Shown here piece by piece: positions 48,026-56,764 of a stretch of DNA of 64,000 bases. The position numbers and the translations under genes were made by a program. The DNA is from Yimella sp. cx-51 (lineage in GTDB: Bacteria; Actinomycetota; Actinomycetes; Actinomycetales; Dermatophilaceae). Location: positions 1,798,001 to 1,862,000 of the forward strand of contig NZ_CP072113.1 of the NCBI RefSeq assembly GCF_017654605.1. The letters are read 5' to 3'. Each line of letters opens with the position of its first letter. Position 1 is the first letter of the stretch. The notes below the pieces were generated by a model. It ran no database searches. It worked only from the letters and a program-made list of their open reading frames with translations, and was not told the origin of the DNA.

Positions 48026-48092
48026 GCACATAGGTTAGTTCGGAGTTATCGATCGCGATATGGGCTCGCTGCCGCTCATGCCTTCTTGTCAC

Positions 48093-48986
48093 TCAGGACG
48101 TCAGATTGCGGTGCACCTCAAGCGTCGCGGTCGAACGGTTCATGGTGATGAAATGAATGCCCGGCACGCCCTCGGCGATCAAGCGCGCCGCATGCTCAGT
48201 GCAGATCTCGATACCGACCTCGCGCAGCGTCGCCTTGTCGTCCTTGACCGCTTCGATGCGCTCGACCACGTCGCCGGCCAATGGCTGGCCATTGAGAGCG
48301 GTCATGCGCTCGAGCTGACCGTGTGCAGTGACCGGCATCAGGCCCGGGACGATCGGCATCGTGCGGCCGGACGCGTCGACCAGGTCGCGCAGACGCAGGT
48401 AGGCATCGACGTCCGTGACCATCTGGGTGATCGCGAACGATGCGCCGGCGTCGGCTTTGCGGATCAGCACATCGGCGTCGTCCTGCAGTGTCGACGACTC
48501 CGGGTGCTTGTCAGGGAAAGCAGCCACACCGACGGTGAACTCCCCCAGCGCCCGGATGAGTTCGACGAGTTGATCGGCGTGGTCGAGGCCCTCCGGGTGC
48601 GGGGTCCACGGCACACCGAGGCCGCCGGCCGGGTCGCCACGCAGGGCAAGGATGTTGCGGATGCCGGAGCCGGCGTACTGGCCGACGACCTGCCGCAGTT
48701 GCGCCACCGACGAACCCACACACGTCAGATGCGCCATCGTCGTCATCGTCGTCTCGTGCTCGATACGACTGGTGACGCGCACCGTCCGGTCTCGGGTGGA
48801 GCCGCCCGCTCCGTAGGTCACCGAAACGAATGAAGGACGGATGCGCTCAACACGACGGATCGACTCCCACAGGACCGCCTCGCTGGCGTCGTCCTTGGGT
48901 GGGAAGAACTCAAAACTGAATGCCGTGTCCGACGATTTCAGAAGGTCTGGAATGCTGGGGTGCTGTTGGGCACTCGCGTCGGGCAT
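48093..48986 (-). CDS. metF: Methylenetetrahydrofolate reductase
   Basis: The 297-aa TIM barrel reduces 5,10-methylene- to 5-methyl-tetrahydrofolate for methionine synthesis. SFEFFPPKDD, FVSVTYGAGGSTRDRT and NILALRGDPAGG are conserved. Mycobacterial MTHFRs near this locus (Rv2172c) lack FAD; whether that holds here is open. TAGGGT (48994-48999) lies seven bases before ATG 48986. It is divergent from the prenyl synthase. Confidence 0.93.
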   Translation of the reverse strand: MPDASAQQHPSIPDLLKSSDTAFSFEFFPPKDDASEAVLWESIRRVERIRPSFVSVTYGAGGSTRDRTVRVTSRIEHETTMTTMAHLTCVGSSVAQLRQVVGQYAGSGIRNILALRGDPAGGLGVPWTPHPEGLDHADQLVELIRALGEFTVGVAAFPDKHPESSTLQDDADVLIRKADAGASFAITQMVTDVDAYLRLRDLVDASGRTMPIVPGLMPVTAHGQLERMTALNGQPLAGDVVERIEAVKDDKATLREVGIEICTEHAARLIAEGVPGIHFITMNRSTATLEVHRNLTS

Positions 48987-49069
48987 GCGCGTGACCCTAC
49001 CGGTTGGTACCGCACCAACGACAATCGCCGTGGTGGCGATGACCGCTGCCCGCAGGAAGGACGCCCCGA

Positions 49070-50152
49070 GTGAACCAGGCCTTGCCGCTCCACGATCTGC
49101 GTGATCAGATCCAGGCCGTCCTCGACCGGGCGCACCTGCGGCACACCGAGGAACTCGCGCCCATCGGTCCGGAGATCCAGGCCCTCATCGACCCCGTCAA
49201 CGCGCTGCTGCGCGGTGGCAAACGCCTGCGTGCGGGCTTCTGCTACTGGGGTTATCGCGCGGCCGGCGGTCCGCACAGCGAGTCGATCATCCAGGTCGCG
49301 ACGGCCATGGAGGTCTTCCAGGCTGCAGCACTGCTGCACGACGACGTGATGGACCGCAGCGACACCCGCCGCGGCATGCCCACCGCCCACCGCCAACTCG
49401 CGGCACTGCACCGCGAAAACGGCTGGGACGGAGATGCGGAGCGTTTCGGTGAAGCGGCCGCCATCCTCGCCGGCGACCTCTGTCTGAACTGGACCGACGA
49501 GCTCTACAGCACCAGCGGTTTGCCGACTGACGAACTCGCCCGCGGCAGAACGGTTTTCGACCTGATGCGCACCCAGCTCATGGGTGGGCAGTACCTCGAC
49601 GTGCTGGAGTCGGTGCGCCCCTGGGACACCGCGACGACGCAGGAGCGTCTCGACCGCTCACGCACCGTCATCCGCTACAAGAGCGCCAAGTACACCGTCG
49701 AACAGCCGCTGCTCATTGGCGCAACCGCGTTCGGCGTCAACGACACCACCGCAACCGCGCTCTCCGAATACGGCCTCGCACTCGGTGAGGCGTTCCAGCT
49801 ACGGGACGACGTGCTCGGTGTCTACGGCGACCCGGAAGCCACCGGCAAGCCCGCCGGCGACGACCTGCGCGAAGGCAAACGAACCGTCCTGATCGCCTAC
49901 GCCCTGGACGCCTCGAGCGAGGCCGACACCGCGCGCTTCACCGAACTCTTCGGGCGGGACGACCTCGACGACGCCGGCGTCAACTGGCTGCGCGACTGGG
50001 TGACCTCGACCGGCGGCGTCGACCGCACCGAGGAACTCATCAGCAAAGCCAGCGACGATGCAGCTGCGGCGCTGCAGCGCGCTGATCTGACCGACGAGGG
50101 CGCCGCACGACTGCACGACCTCATCGGGATCGCGGTCGCGCGCAGCGCCTGA
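49070..50152 (+). CDS. idsA2: Trans-isoprenyl diphosphate synthase
   Basis: The 360-aa protein has the first Asp-rich motif LLHDDVMDRSDTRRG and the second region FQLRDDVLGVYGD of trans-prenyltransferases. Residues at positions 4-5 before the first motif (Q-A-A-A-L) suggest a C20 or shorter product. AGGAAGGAC precedes GTG 49070. Symbol by analogy with the M. tuberculosis gene beside Rv2172c/Rv2175c; the product length is not proven. Confidence 0.88.
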   Translation: MNQALPLHDLRDQIQAVLDRAHLRHTEELAPIGPEIQALIDPVNALLRGGKRLRAGFCYWGYRAAGGPHSESIIQVATAMEVFQAAALLHDDVMDRSDTRRGMPTAHRQLAALHRENGWDGDAERFGEAAAILAGDLCLNWTDELYSTSGLPTDELARGRTVFDLMRTQLMGGQYLDVLESVRPWDTATTQERLDRSRTVIRYKSAKYTVEQPLLIGATAFGVNDTTATALSEYGLALGEAFQLRDDVLGVYGDPEATGKPAGDDLREGKRTVLIAYALDASSEADTARFTELFGRDDLDDAGVNWLRDWVTSTGGVDRTEELISKASDDAAAALQRADLTDEGAARLHDLIGIAVARSA

Positions 50153-50167
50153 TCGGCGGTCGGAGAG

Positions 50168-50527
50168 TTAGAAGGCGAGTTCGCTGGCGCGCTTGCGCAC
50201 CTCGGCTTTGCGGCCCAGCTGCAGCATCGTGATCGGAGCCCCCACCACCGGCAGGGTCGGGTCTGGGGTGAAGAGCCAGCGCAGGGCCTCGTCGGCCGAC
50301 AACCGGGCGTCCAGCAACACCGTGATCGTTCCGGGCAGCGCCGGGAGAAGCGCACCGTCCTTGATGAATGCCGCCGGAACGGCAACGGACTCGTTGGGTC
50401 CGATCCTGGCCGACAACAGTTCCTTGTCGTCGATCATCCGGCGAACCGTGCGGTGCGGCAGACCCAGCGCGTCCGCGACCTCCGGCACCGACAACCAGGC
50501 GCCGACCAGTGTTTCTACGTCATTCAC
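50168..50527 (-). CDS. Rv2175c family DNA-binding protein
   Basis: The 119-aa protein has an N-terminal winged helix-turn-helix (WLSVPEVADALGLPHRTVRRMIDD) and a C-terminal region with LLDARLSADEALRWLFTPD. The M. tuberculosis homologue Rv2175c is phosphorylated by PknL, which lowers DNA binding. The kinase gene is divergent here too, 100 bases away, so the pair is conserved. Confidence 0.88.
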   Translation of the reverse strand: MNDVETLVGAWLSVPEVADALGLPHRTVRRMIDDKELLSARIGPNESVAVPAAFIKDGALLPALPGTITVLLDARLSADEALRWLFTPDPTLPVVGAPITMLQLGRKAEVRKRASELAF

Positions 50528-50627
50528 GGCACCAGCTTCGCACGCCGGACGTCCTAGCCGAGAGGCAGCGGCACACAGGCGGCGCAGCCTCCCGAAGTCC
50601 GGAGCAGGAGGAACTTAGACTTTGCGG

Positions 50628-52520
50628 GTGAGTCCAGTCAGTGAAGCGTCGATCGTGGGGCGGGTGATCGACGGTCGTTATCGCGTCACCCGGCACCTCG
50701 CCGACGGCGGAATGGGCTCGGTCTTCGTGGCGATCGACGAGCGGCTCGACCGCGAGGTGGCCCTGAAGGTCATGCGCGCCGACCTGGCTCGCGACGAAGC
50801 CTTCGTGGCCCGCTTCCGGCGCGAGGCCAGGTCTGCCGCACGGCTCTCCCACCCCAATGTCGTCGCCGTCACCGACCAGGGCTCGGACGGCCACTACGCC
50901 TTCCTGGCGATGGAGTTGGTCAGCGGGCAGACCTTGCGGCAGCTGATCCGTCGACGCGGGGCGTTGCCCACCAGCGAGGCACTCACCCTCTTCGACTCCA
51001 TCCTCGACGGCTTGTCGGCGGCCCATCGCGCCGGGCTGGTGCACCGCGATGTCAAACCCGAGAACGTCCTCATCAGCGAGACCGGGCAGGTGAAGGTCAC
51101 CGATTTCGGCCTGGCGCGCGCAGTCACCACCAGCACCCTCACCGGCGACAGCGACATCCTTCTCGGCACCGCGTCCTACCTCGCCCCCGAACAGGTGGAG
51201 CACGGCACAGCCGATCCGCGCACGGATGTCTACGCGGCAGGGCTGCTGCTGTTCGAGATGCTCACCGGCGAGAAGGCCTTTCCCGGCGACTCCCCCATTC
51301 ACGTCGCCTACCAACATGTGCACGGCCAGACGCCGGTGGCCTCGGACGCAGTGCCTTCGGTGCCGCCGCAGGTCGACCGACTGATCGCCGAGGCGACGGC
51401 CAAGGATCCGGACGACCGCCCCGCCAGTGCTGCAGATCTGCTGATCTCGCTGCGTTCGGTGCGGCGCACGCTGGGAGGCCGGGACGGCGCCGCTCCGCGC
51501 GGCGCGGAGCAGGCTGACCACCAGGAAGTGACGACGGAAGACAGCGGTGGCTCCCACACCGCCGAGATCCGCAGCAGCACCGACCCGCTCGACACCTCGG
51601 AGTACCCCGCTCACCAAGCCTCGGGCTCACGTCGACGCCTGCCGATGATCGTTGCCGCACTCCTGGTGCCGCTGCTCATTCTCGCCGCGATCGCAGGCTG
51701 GGCCTTCACCTCCGGGCCCTACGGCTCGACCCAGGTGCCGAGGGTCTCCGGACTCGCGCAGGGCGCCGCCGTCCAACAGCTCACCCGCGCCGACCTGAAG
51801 GCCAAGGTCGTGCAGACCTTCGACGAGAAGGTGCCCAGCGGGCAGGTCGTCTCCGCCGACCCCGGAGCGGGGAAGGAAGCCCGCAAGAACTCCACGGTGA
51901 CGCTCACCGTCTCCAAAGGTCCCGAACGGTACAGCGCTCCAAAACTGACCGGATCGACCGAGGCGCAGGCTCGCGCGGCGATCACCAAGGTCGGACTCAC
52001 CGTCGGCGCAGTAACTCAGGCCTATGACGAGACTGTGCCGGCTGGCTCGGTCGTGTCGTCCTCGCAGGCGCCGGGCACTCCGCTCCGCAAGGGCACGAAG
52101 GTCGACCTCGTGGTCAGCAAGGGCAAGCAGCCCATCCCGGTGCCCGACCTGACGGGTAAACCTCAAGCTGAGGCTGAGGCCGCGCTGAGCTCTGCCGGGC
52201 TGACCAGCACGGTCTCCTCCTCCGAGTTCTCCGACACCGTGCCCAAGGGATCGATCATCAGCACCACGCCGGGCTCAGGCAGCACCGCGCACAAGGGTGA
52301 CTCCGTGCAACTGGTGATCTCCAAGGGCCCGGAAATGGTGACCGTTCCCCGCGTCATCGACATGAAGAGCGGGCCGGCGAAGGCGAAGCTGGAAGCGGAC
52401 GGCTTCACGGTGAAGTTCGACCGCTTCTTCGGCGGCTTGTTCGACACCGTCCGAGACCAGAGCCTCCGCCCGGGCAGCTCGGTGAAGAAGGGCAGCACGA
52501 TCACACTCTCGATCGTGTGA
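50628..52520 (+). CDS. pknL: PASTA-domain Ser/Thr protein kinase
   Basis: The 630-aa kinase has the glycine loop LADGGMGSVF, Lys in VALKVM, HRDVKPENVL, DFGLAR and APEQ, so all catalytic residues are present. A membrane segment near residue 345 is followed by four PASTA repeats that bind peptidoglycan or lipid II. Two starts compete. GTG 50628 follows TAGACT (50616-50621) by six bases; TTG 50622 follows AGGAGG (50606-50611) by ten. M. tuberculosis PknL lacks PASTA domains but the corynebacterial one has them. It should phosphorylate the Rv2175c-like neighbour. Confidence 0.92.
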   Translation: MSPVSEASIVGRVIDGRYRVTRHLADGGMGSVFVAIDERLDREVALKVMRADLARDEAFVARFRREARSAARLSHPNVVAVTDQGSDGHYAFLAMELVSGQTLRQLIRRRGALPTSEALTLFDSILDGLSAAHRAGLVHRDVKPENVLISETGQVKVTDFGLARAVTTSTLTGDSDILLGTASYLAPEQVEHGTADPRTDVYAAGLLLFEMLTGEKAFPGDSPIHVAYQHVHGQTPVASDAVPSVPPQVDRLIAEATAKDPDDRPASAADLLISLRSVRRTLGGRDGAAPRGAEQADHQEVTTEDSGGSHTAEIRSSTDPLDTSEYPAHQASGSRRRLPMIVAALLVPLLILAAIAGWAFTSGPYGSTQVPRVSGLAQGAAVQQLTRADLKAKVVQTFDEKVPSGQVVSADPGAGKEARKNSTVTLTVSKGPERYSAPKLTGSTEAQARAAITKVGLTVGAVTQAYDETVPAGSVVSSSQAPGTPLRKGTKVDLVVSKGKQPIPVPDLTGKPQAEAEAALSSAGLTSTVSSSEFSDTVPKGSIISTTPGSGSTAHKGDSVQLVISKGPEMVTVPRVIDMKSGPAKAKLEADGFTVKFDRFFGGLFDTVRDQSLRPGSSVKKGSTITLSIV

Positions 52521-52542
52521 CCGCGCTGCCCGCGGAGCTCAA

Positions 52543-53913
52543 TCAGCGAGCGTTGCGCTTGGCCAGCATTTCCGCGACGAGGTAGGACAACTCCAGGCTC
52601 TGCTGGTGGTTCAACCGCGGGTCGCACGCCGTCTCGTAGCGCTTCTCCAGGTCGACATCGAGGATGCGCTCCGAACCACCGAGGCACTCGGTGACGTCGT
52701 TGCCGGTCAGCTCGACGTGCACACCGCCGGGGATGGTGCCCAGCGCCTCGTGCACCTCGAAGAAGCCCTCGACCTCGTCGATGATCTGGTCGAACTCACG
52801 CGTCTTGTAGCCGGTCGACGACTCGAAGGTGTTGCCGTGCATCGGGTCGGTCACCCACACGACCTCGGCGCCGGACGCCGTCACCCGCTCGACGAGGTCG
52901 GGCAGCTTCTCGCGGATCGCGCCGGCGCCCATGCGGGTGATGAAGGTGAGGCGACCGGGGGTGCGCTGAGGGTCGAGCACGTCGATCATCCGCAGCACCT
53001 CGTCCGGGTCTGCGGTCGGACCCAGCTTCACCCCGATGGGGTTGTGGATGCGGGAGACGAAGTCGATGTGCGCGCCGTCCAACTCGCGGGTGCGCTCGCC
53101 CACCCACACGAAGTGGCCGGAGACCGCGTACGGGTTACCGGTGCGGGAGTCGATGCGGGTCAGCGGCTGCTCGTAGTCGAGCAGCAACGCCTCGTGGCTG
53201 GCGAAGAACTCCACGGCGCTCATCGGGGTGGAGTCGAAGTCGACACCGCACGCCTGCATGAACTTCATCGCCTTGTCGATCTCGCGCGCAGTCGTCTCGT
53301 AACGCGCGTACGCAGAGTTGGCGATGAAACCGCGGTTCCACTCGTGCACATGCCGCAGGTCGGCGAATCCGCCTGTGGTGAAGGCACGCACGAGGTTCAG
53401 GGTGGAGGCGCTGGTGTGGTAGGCGCGCAGCAGGCGCTGCGGGTCGGGCTCACGCGACTCCGGGGTGAACGCGAAGTCGTTGACCATGTCGCCGCGGTAG
53501 GCCGGCAGGGTGACATCGCCGCGGGTCTCGGTGTTGTTGCTACGAGGCTTGGCGTACTGGCCGGCGATGCGACCCAGCTTCACCACGGGCGTGCTCGCGC
53601 CGTAGGTCAGGACGGCCGCCATCTGCAGGATCGTCTTGATGCGGTCGCGGATGTTCGCGGCTGTGGCAGCGCTGAACATCTCGGCGCAGTCGCCGCCTTG
53701 CAGGACGAAGGCCTCGCCCTTGGCAGCGGCGGCCAGGCGCTCGCGGAGCACGTCACACTCACCGGCGAAGACCAACGGCGGGAGGGTCGACAGTTCCGAG
53801 CGCACATACTCAACGGCCTGCGGGTCGGGCCACGACGGCTGCTGCTTGGCCGGCAGCGGCGTCCACTCGGGCATTTCGTTCAGGGTGTCGGGTTCACGTG
53901 CGGTCGTACTCAC
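52543..53913 (-). CDS. aroG: 3-deoxy-7-phosphoheptulonate synthase, class II
   Basis: The 456-aa enzyme condenses phosphoenolpyruvate and erythrose 4-phosphate, the first shikimate step. Class II features include LQGGDCAEMF, KLGRIAGQYAKPRS, NPIGVKLGPTADPDE, FITRMGAG and WVTDPMHGNT. GTG 53913 follows TAGTCT (53920-53925) by six bases without a Shine-Dalgarno, so leaderless translation is likely. Its convergent neighbour is the PASTA kinase. trpD, later in the same aromatic pathway, lies at the right edge. Confidence 0.95.
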   Translation of the reverse strand: MSTTAREPDTLNEMPEWTPLPAKQQPSWPDPQAVEYVRSELSTLPPLVFAGECDVLRERLAAAAKGEAFVLQGGDCAEMFSAATAANIRDRIKTILQMAAVLTYGASTPVVKLGRIAGQYAKPRSNNTETRGDVTLPAYRGDMVNDFAFTPESREPDPQRLLRAYHTSASTLNLVRAFTTGGFADLRHVHEWNRGFIANSAYARYETTAREIDKAMKFMQACGVDFDSTPMSAVEFFASHEALLLDYEQPLTRIDSRTGNPYAVSGHFVWVGERTRELDGAHIDFVSRIHNPIGVKLGPTADPDEVLRMIDVLDPQRTPGRLTFITRMGAGAIREKLPDLVERVTASGAEVVWVTDPMHGNTFESSTGYKTREFDQIIDEVEGFFEVHEALGTIPGGVHVELTGNDVTECLGGSERILDVDLEKRYETACDPRLNHQQSLELSYLVAEMLAKRNAR

Positions 53914-53922
53914 CCCGAAAGA

Positions 53923-53963
53923 CTACGCGGGCACGTCGAAGCCACTTCGAAGTGCCCGCGTAG
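53923..53963. terminator. Long hairpin between plsC and aroG
   Basis: CTACGCGGGCAC (53923-53934) pairs with GTGCCCGCGTAG (53952-53963). A further TCGAAG/CTTCGA stem lies inside after one mismatch, leaving loop CCA. It probably ends plsC transcription. Its edge overlaps the aroG -10 by three bases. Confidence 0.7.
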
Positions 53964-53985
53964 CGGACGAACGTCCGGGAGGTTC

Positions 53986-54804
53986 TCAGCCGAAGTCTTC
54001 GTCCTCGGCGCCAGTGTCAGCTTCCTTCGTGTCATCCGAGGTCGACCGACGCGTCACCTTGCTGCCGATCGCTGCCGCAGCACCGCTGCCGACCGCGACG
54101 GCCGCGCCACCGATCTCCTTGGCCTTGGCAGTGATGCGGTCCTTGACCGTCGAGGCATAGACGTCAACGTACTCCTGGCCCGACAGCAGCATCAGCTCGT
54201 ACATGATCTCGTCGGTGATGCTGCGCAGCACGAAGCGGTCGTCCTGCATGCCCTCGTAGCGCGAGAAGTCCATGGGCTTACCCACCCGGATACCGACGCG
54301 CATGATGTTGGGAATCAGCTGACCGGTCGGCTGGGCCTTGTCGGTGTCGATCATCGCCACGGGGATGACCGGCACCTTGGCCTCCAGCGCCAGACGCGCG
54401 ACACCGGTCTTGCCCTTGTAGAGGCGACCGTCGGGGCTGCGGGTGCCTTCGGGGTAGATGCCGAACAGTTCGCCCCTGCGCAGGATGTTCAGGCCCGACT
54501 GGAGAGCACCGCTGGAGGCCGAGCCGCCGGCGCGGTCGATCGGAATCTGTCCGACGCCGCGGAAGAAGGCTGCGGTCATGCGGCCTTTGATGCCCGTGCC
54601 GGTGAAGTAGTCGGCCTTCGCGACAAAGGTCATGCGCCGCGGCACCACCAGCGGCAGGAAGATGGAGTCGGAGAACGACAGATGGTTGCTGGCGAAGATC
54701 GCCGGCCCCCTCTCGGGGATGTTCTGCTCACCGTCCACCCACGGTCGGAAGATGAATTTGAGAATCGGGCCGAGCAGGACCTTCTTCAGGAACCAGTAGA
54801 GCAC
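53986..54804 (-). CDS. plsC: 1-acyl-sn-glycerol-3-phosphate acyltransferase family protein
   Basis: The 272-aa membrane-associated acyltransferase has the NHxxxxD motif in SNHLSFSDSIFL, and GIYPEGTRSPDG as block III. GTG 54804 with GGAGG four bases upstream opens MLYWFLKKVLL, an N-terminal membrane anchor. The Lys/Ala-rich C-terminus (after 230) is low complexity. It occupies the place of Rv2182c in the M. tuberculosis order. It probably acylates lysophosphatidic acid. Confidence 0.9.
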   Translation of the reverse strand: MLYWFLKKVLLGPILKFIFRPWVDGEQNIPERGPAIFASNHLSFSDSIFLPLVVPRRMTFVAKADYFTGTGIKGRMTAAFFRGVGQIPIDRAGGSASSGALQSGLNILRRGELFGIYPEGTRSPDGRLYKGKTGVARLALEAKVPVIPVAMIDTDKAQPTGQLIPNIMRVGIRVGKPMDFSRYEGMQDDRFVLRSITDEIMYELMLLSGQEYVDVYASTVKDRITAKAKEIGGAAVAVGSGAAAAIGSKVTRRSTSDDTKEADTGAEDEDFG

Positions 54805-54849
54805 TGCGCCTCCAAGTATCGCTTCGGCCTGAACAATAACGCCCCGGAG

Positions 54850-55632
54850 ATGGTTGGTCGCGCGATGAGCGAAGATGGCTCCATGCAGATCCGGGAGGGC
54901 GCGACACCGATCGTCCACGACGGCTCCAACGTAGGGGTTCTCATGGTGCACGGATTCACCGGGTCGCCGGTGAGCATTGCGCCGCTCGCCCACCACCTGG
55001 CCGCCGCGGGCTATACCGTGCGGGCGCCCCGTCTGCCAGGTCACGGCACGAGCCACCACGACCTGAACCGGACCACCTGGCACGACTGGTACTCCGAGGT
55101 GGCGACCACTTACGACGAGCTCGCCGAGCGTTGCGACACCGTCGTCGCATGCGGCACGTCGATGGGCGGCACATTGGCGACGCTGTTGGTCCAGCGCCAC
55201 CCCGAGATTGCGGGCCTGGCGCTGATCAATCCCGCGTTCGAGATGCGCTCGCTGAAGCTGCGCACCGCATCGCTGCTGCGGCGGGTGGTGCCGTCGGTGC
55301 GAGGCATCGGCACCGACATCAAGAAGCCGGGTGCTCTGGAGTTCGCCTACGACCGCGTGCCGCTGCGGGCGCTGGAGTCGCAGCAACAACTCAGTCGGCA
55401 GGTGACGCGAGACCTGCCGCAGATCACCCAGCCGGTGTTGCTCATGCATTCGCGGATCGACCACGTCGTATCGCCGGAGTGTTCACAATTGTTCCTGTCG
55501 CGCATCTCGAGCAAGGACGTCACCGACGTGCGGCTGGAGAACAGCTATCACGTCGCGACGCTCGACCACGACGCTCCGCTCGTCCAGCAACTCGTCACCG
55601 ATTTCGTGTCGCGGGTGGGAGGCCAGGCGTGA
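54850..55632 (+). CDS. Alpha/beta hydrolase (carboxylesterase/monoacylglycerol-lipase-like)
   Basis: The 260-aa hydrolase has VHGFTGSP (oxyanion loop), GTSMGGT (nucleophile Ser), HSRIDHVV (Asp) and ENSYHVATLDHD (His), a complete triad. The start is uncertain: ATG 54850 lies seven bases after TAACGC, a near -10; ATG 54865 and ATG 54883 (MQIREGATPI) are also possible and the last fits the family's usual length. It is divergent from plsC and coupled to the next gene, pointing to lipid metabolism. Confidence 0.85.
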   Translation: MVGRAMSEDGSMQIREGATPIVHDGSNVGVLMVHGFTGSPVSIAPLAHHLAAAGYTVRAPRLPGHGTSHHDLNRTTWHDWYSEVATTYDELAERCDTVVACGTSMGGTLATLLVQRHPEIAGLALINPAFEMRSLKLRTASLLRRVVPSVRGIGTDIKKPGALEFAYDRVPLRALESQQQLSRQVTRDLPQITQPVLLMHSRIDHVVSPECSQLFLSRISSKDVTDVRLENSYHVATLDHDAPLVQQLVTDFVSRVGGQA

Positions 55633-56048
55633 ACGAATCCCAGCCCGACAAGCCCGAGCACTCGGACGAGGAGGTCGACCGCCGATTCGATGAGTTGGTC
55701 GCCGACTGGGAGCAGCAGGACGCCCCCGAATCGGAACCGAAGCCCTTTCAGGTGCCGGCCCAGTGGCGCTCCAGCACCGGGCCGCAGATCATCGACCAGT
55801 ACGAACCCGAATTCGTGCCGCCCGAACCCTCGCCTCTCCCCTCGGACGAGGGGTTCTGGGTCACCGTGGGTTGCCTTGTGGTCGGCCCGCTGTGGCTGCT
55901 CTACCTGTTCTTCTTCGACCGCTACGCAGCCACGCTCTGGTGGGTGCTTGCCCTGGCAATCATGCTGGTCGGCGGTGTGCTTCTGGTGGTGCGTCAACCC
56001 AAGAACCGCGAAGAGGACGATCCGTTCGACGACGGCGCGCGACTGTGA
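55629..56048 (+). CDS. Acidic protein with two membrane segments
   Basis: The 139-aa protein has an acidic, Pro/Glu-rich N-terminal half (about 1-75), with DEEVDRRFDELVADW, then two membrane segments (about 78-95 and 100-120) and a short acidic tail. GTG 55629 overlaps the hydrolase stop by four bases (GTGA). No family is recognised. It converges on the EEP gene. Confidence 0.7.
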   Translation: MNESQPDKPEHSDEEVDRRFDELVADWEQQDAPESEPKPFQVPAQWRSSTGPQIIDQYEPEFVPPEPSPLPSDEGFWVTVGCLVVGPLWLLYLFFFDRYAATLWWVLALAIMLVGGVLLVVRQPKNREEDDPFDDGARL

Positions 56049-56056
56049 TCAACCGG

Positions 56057-56764
56057 TCAAGCGCCCTTCGCCAGCCCGGCGAGATCGAAGTCGACGGTGA
56101 TCGGCAGATGATCGGTCGCTGCGGCCAGCTTCTCTGGATCGAGTTCGATCACCGGGATGCTGAACGGTAGCGCGGCCGAGGCGAAGATCGCATCGATCCG
56201 TTTGACCGGTGCCTTCGAGGGGAAGGTGAACTGGTCAGGGCTGACCTCGTGCAGGTTTTCGCCGAACAGCTTCCAGACGTCGTGGCCGGGTGTCTCGTTG
56301 AGATCGCCGCCGATGATCGCCGGCATCCGGTCGAGGGCCAGTGCCTGGACGACATCGGTGGCCTGCGGCTTGCGCTCGTCGCCACGCAATGACATGTGCA
56401 GGCTTGCCACGTGCACCGGTTTGTGGGCCGGGAGGGCCACGGTCGCGATCGCATAGCCGCGGGGTTCGTCACCCTTGCGCACCTTGAGGTTTCGATGCTC
56501 GAAGTCGTGCACATCCAGCCTCAGCGCGGTGAGCAGCGTGGTGCTCATCCATCCGCGCTTGCCCCCCGACCACGTCATGCCGATGCGGTCGGCGAACCCG
56601 GCGATGCGGTGGCCGGAGAACGGGTGCCGGGGAGCTTCCTGCACGAGCAGGACGTCCGGACGCAGGGTGGCGATGATCTCGGTCAGGGCGTCCGTGTCGT
56701 CCTTGAACGCGCGGACGTTGTACGAGACCACCCGCAGCGTGTGCGGGGAGCGGTCGTGGGTCAC
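56057..56764 (-). CDS. Endonuclease/exonuclease/phosphatase family protein
   Basis: The 235-aa EEP-fold protein has VVSYNVRAF (Asn ligand), LLVQEAPR (Glu), HVASLHMSL, GGDLNETPG and the final TDHLPI Asp-His. All metal ligands are present. It may be a nuclease or a phosphodiesterase; no signal peptide is seen. Its GTG overlaps the preceding ROK stop by four bases, making it the last gene of a six-gene operon. Confidence 0.85.
   Translation of the reverse strand: MTHDRSPHTLRVVSYNVRAFKDDTDALTEIIATLRPDVLLVQEAPRHPFSGHRIAGFADRIGMTWSGGKRGWMSTTLLTALRLDVHDFEHRNLKVRKGDEPRGYAIATVALPAHKPVHVASLHMSLRGDERKPQATDVVQALALDRMPAIIGGDLNETPGHDVWKLFGENLHEVSPDQFTFPSKAPVKRIDAIFASAALPFSIPVIELDPEKLAAATDHLPITVDFDLAGLAKGA

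Noticed and set aside
52606-55632. 1008-codon + strand frame spanning aroG, plsC and the hydrolase
   Set aside because: Only its last 260 codons are real (the alpha/beta hydrolase). The rest is antisense to aroG and plsC.
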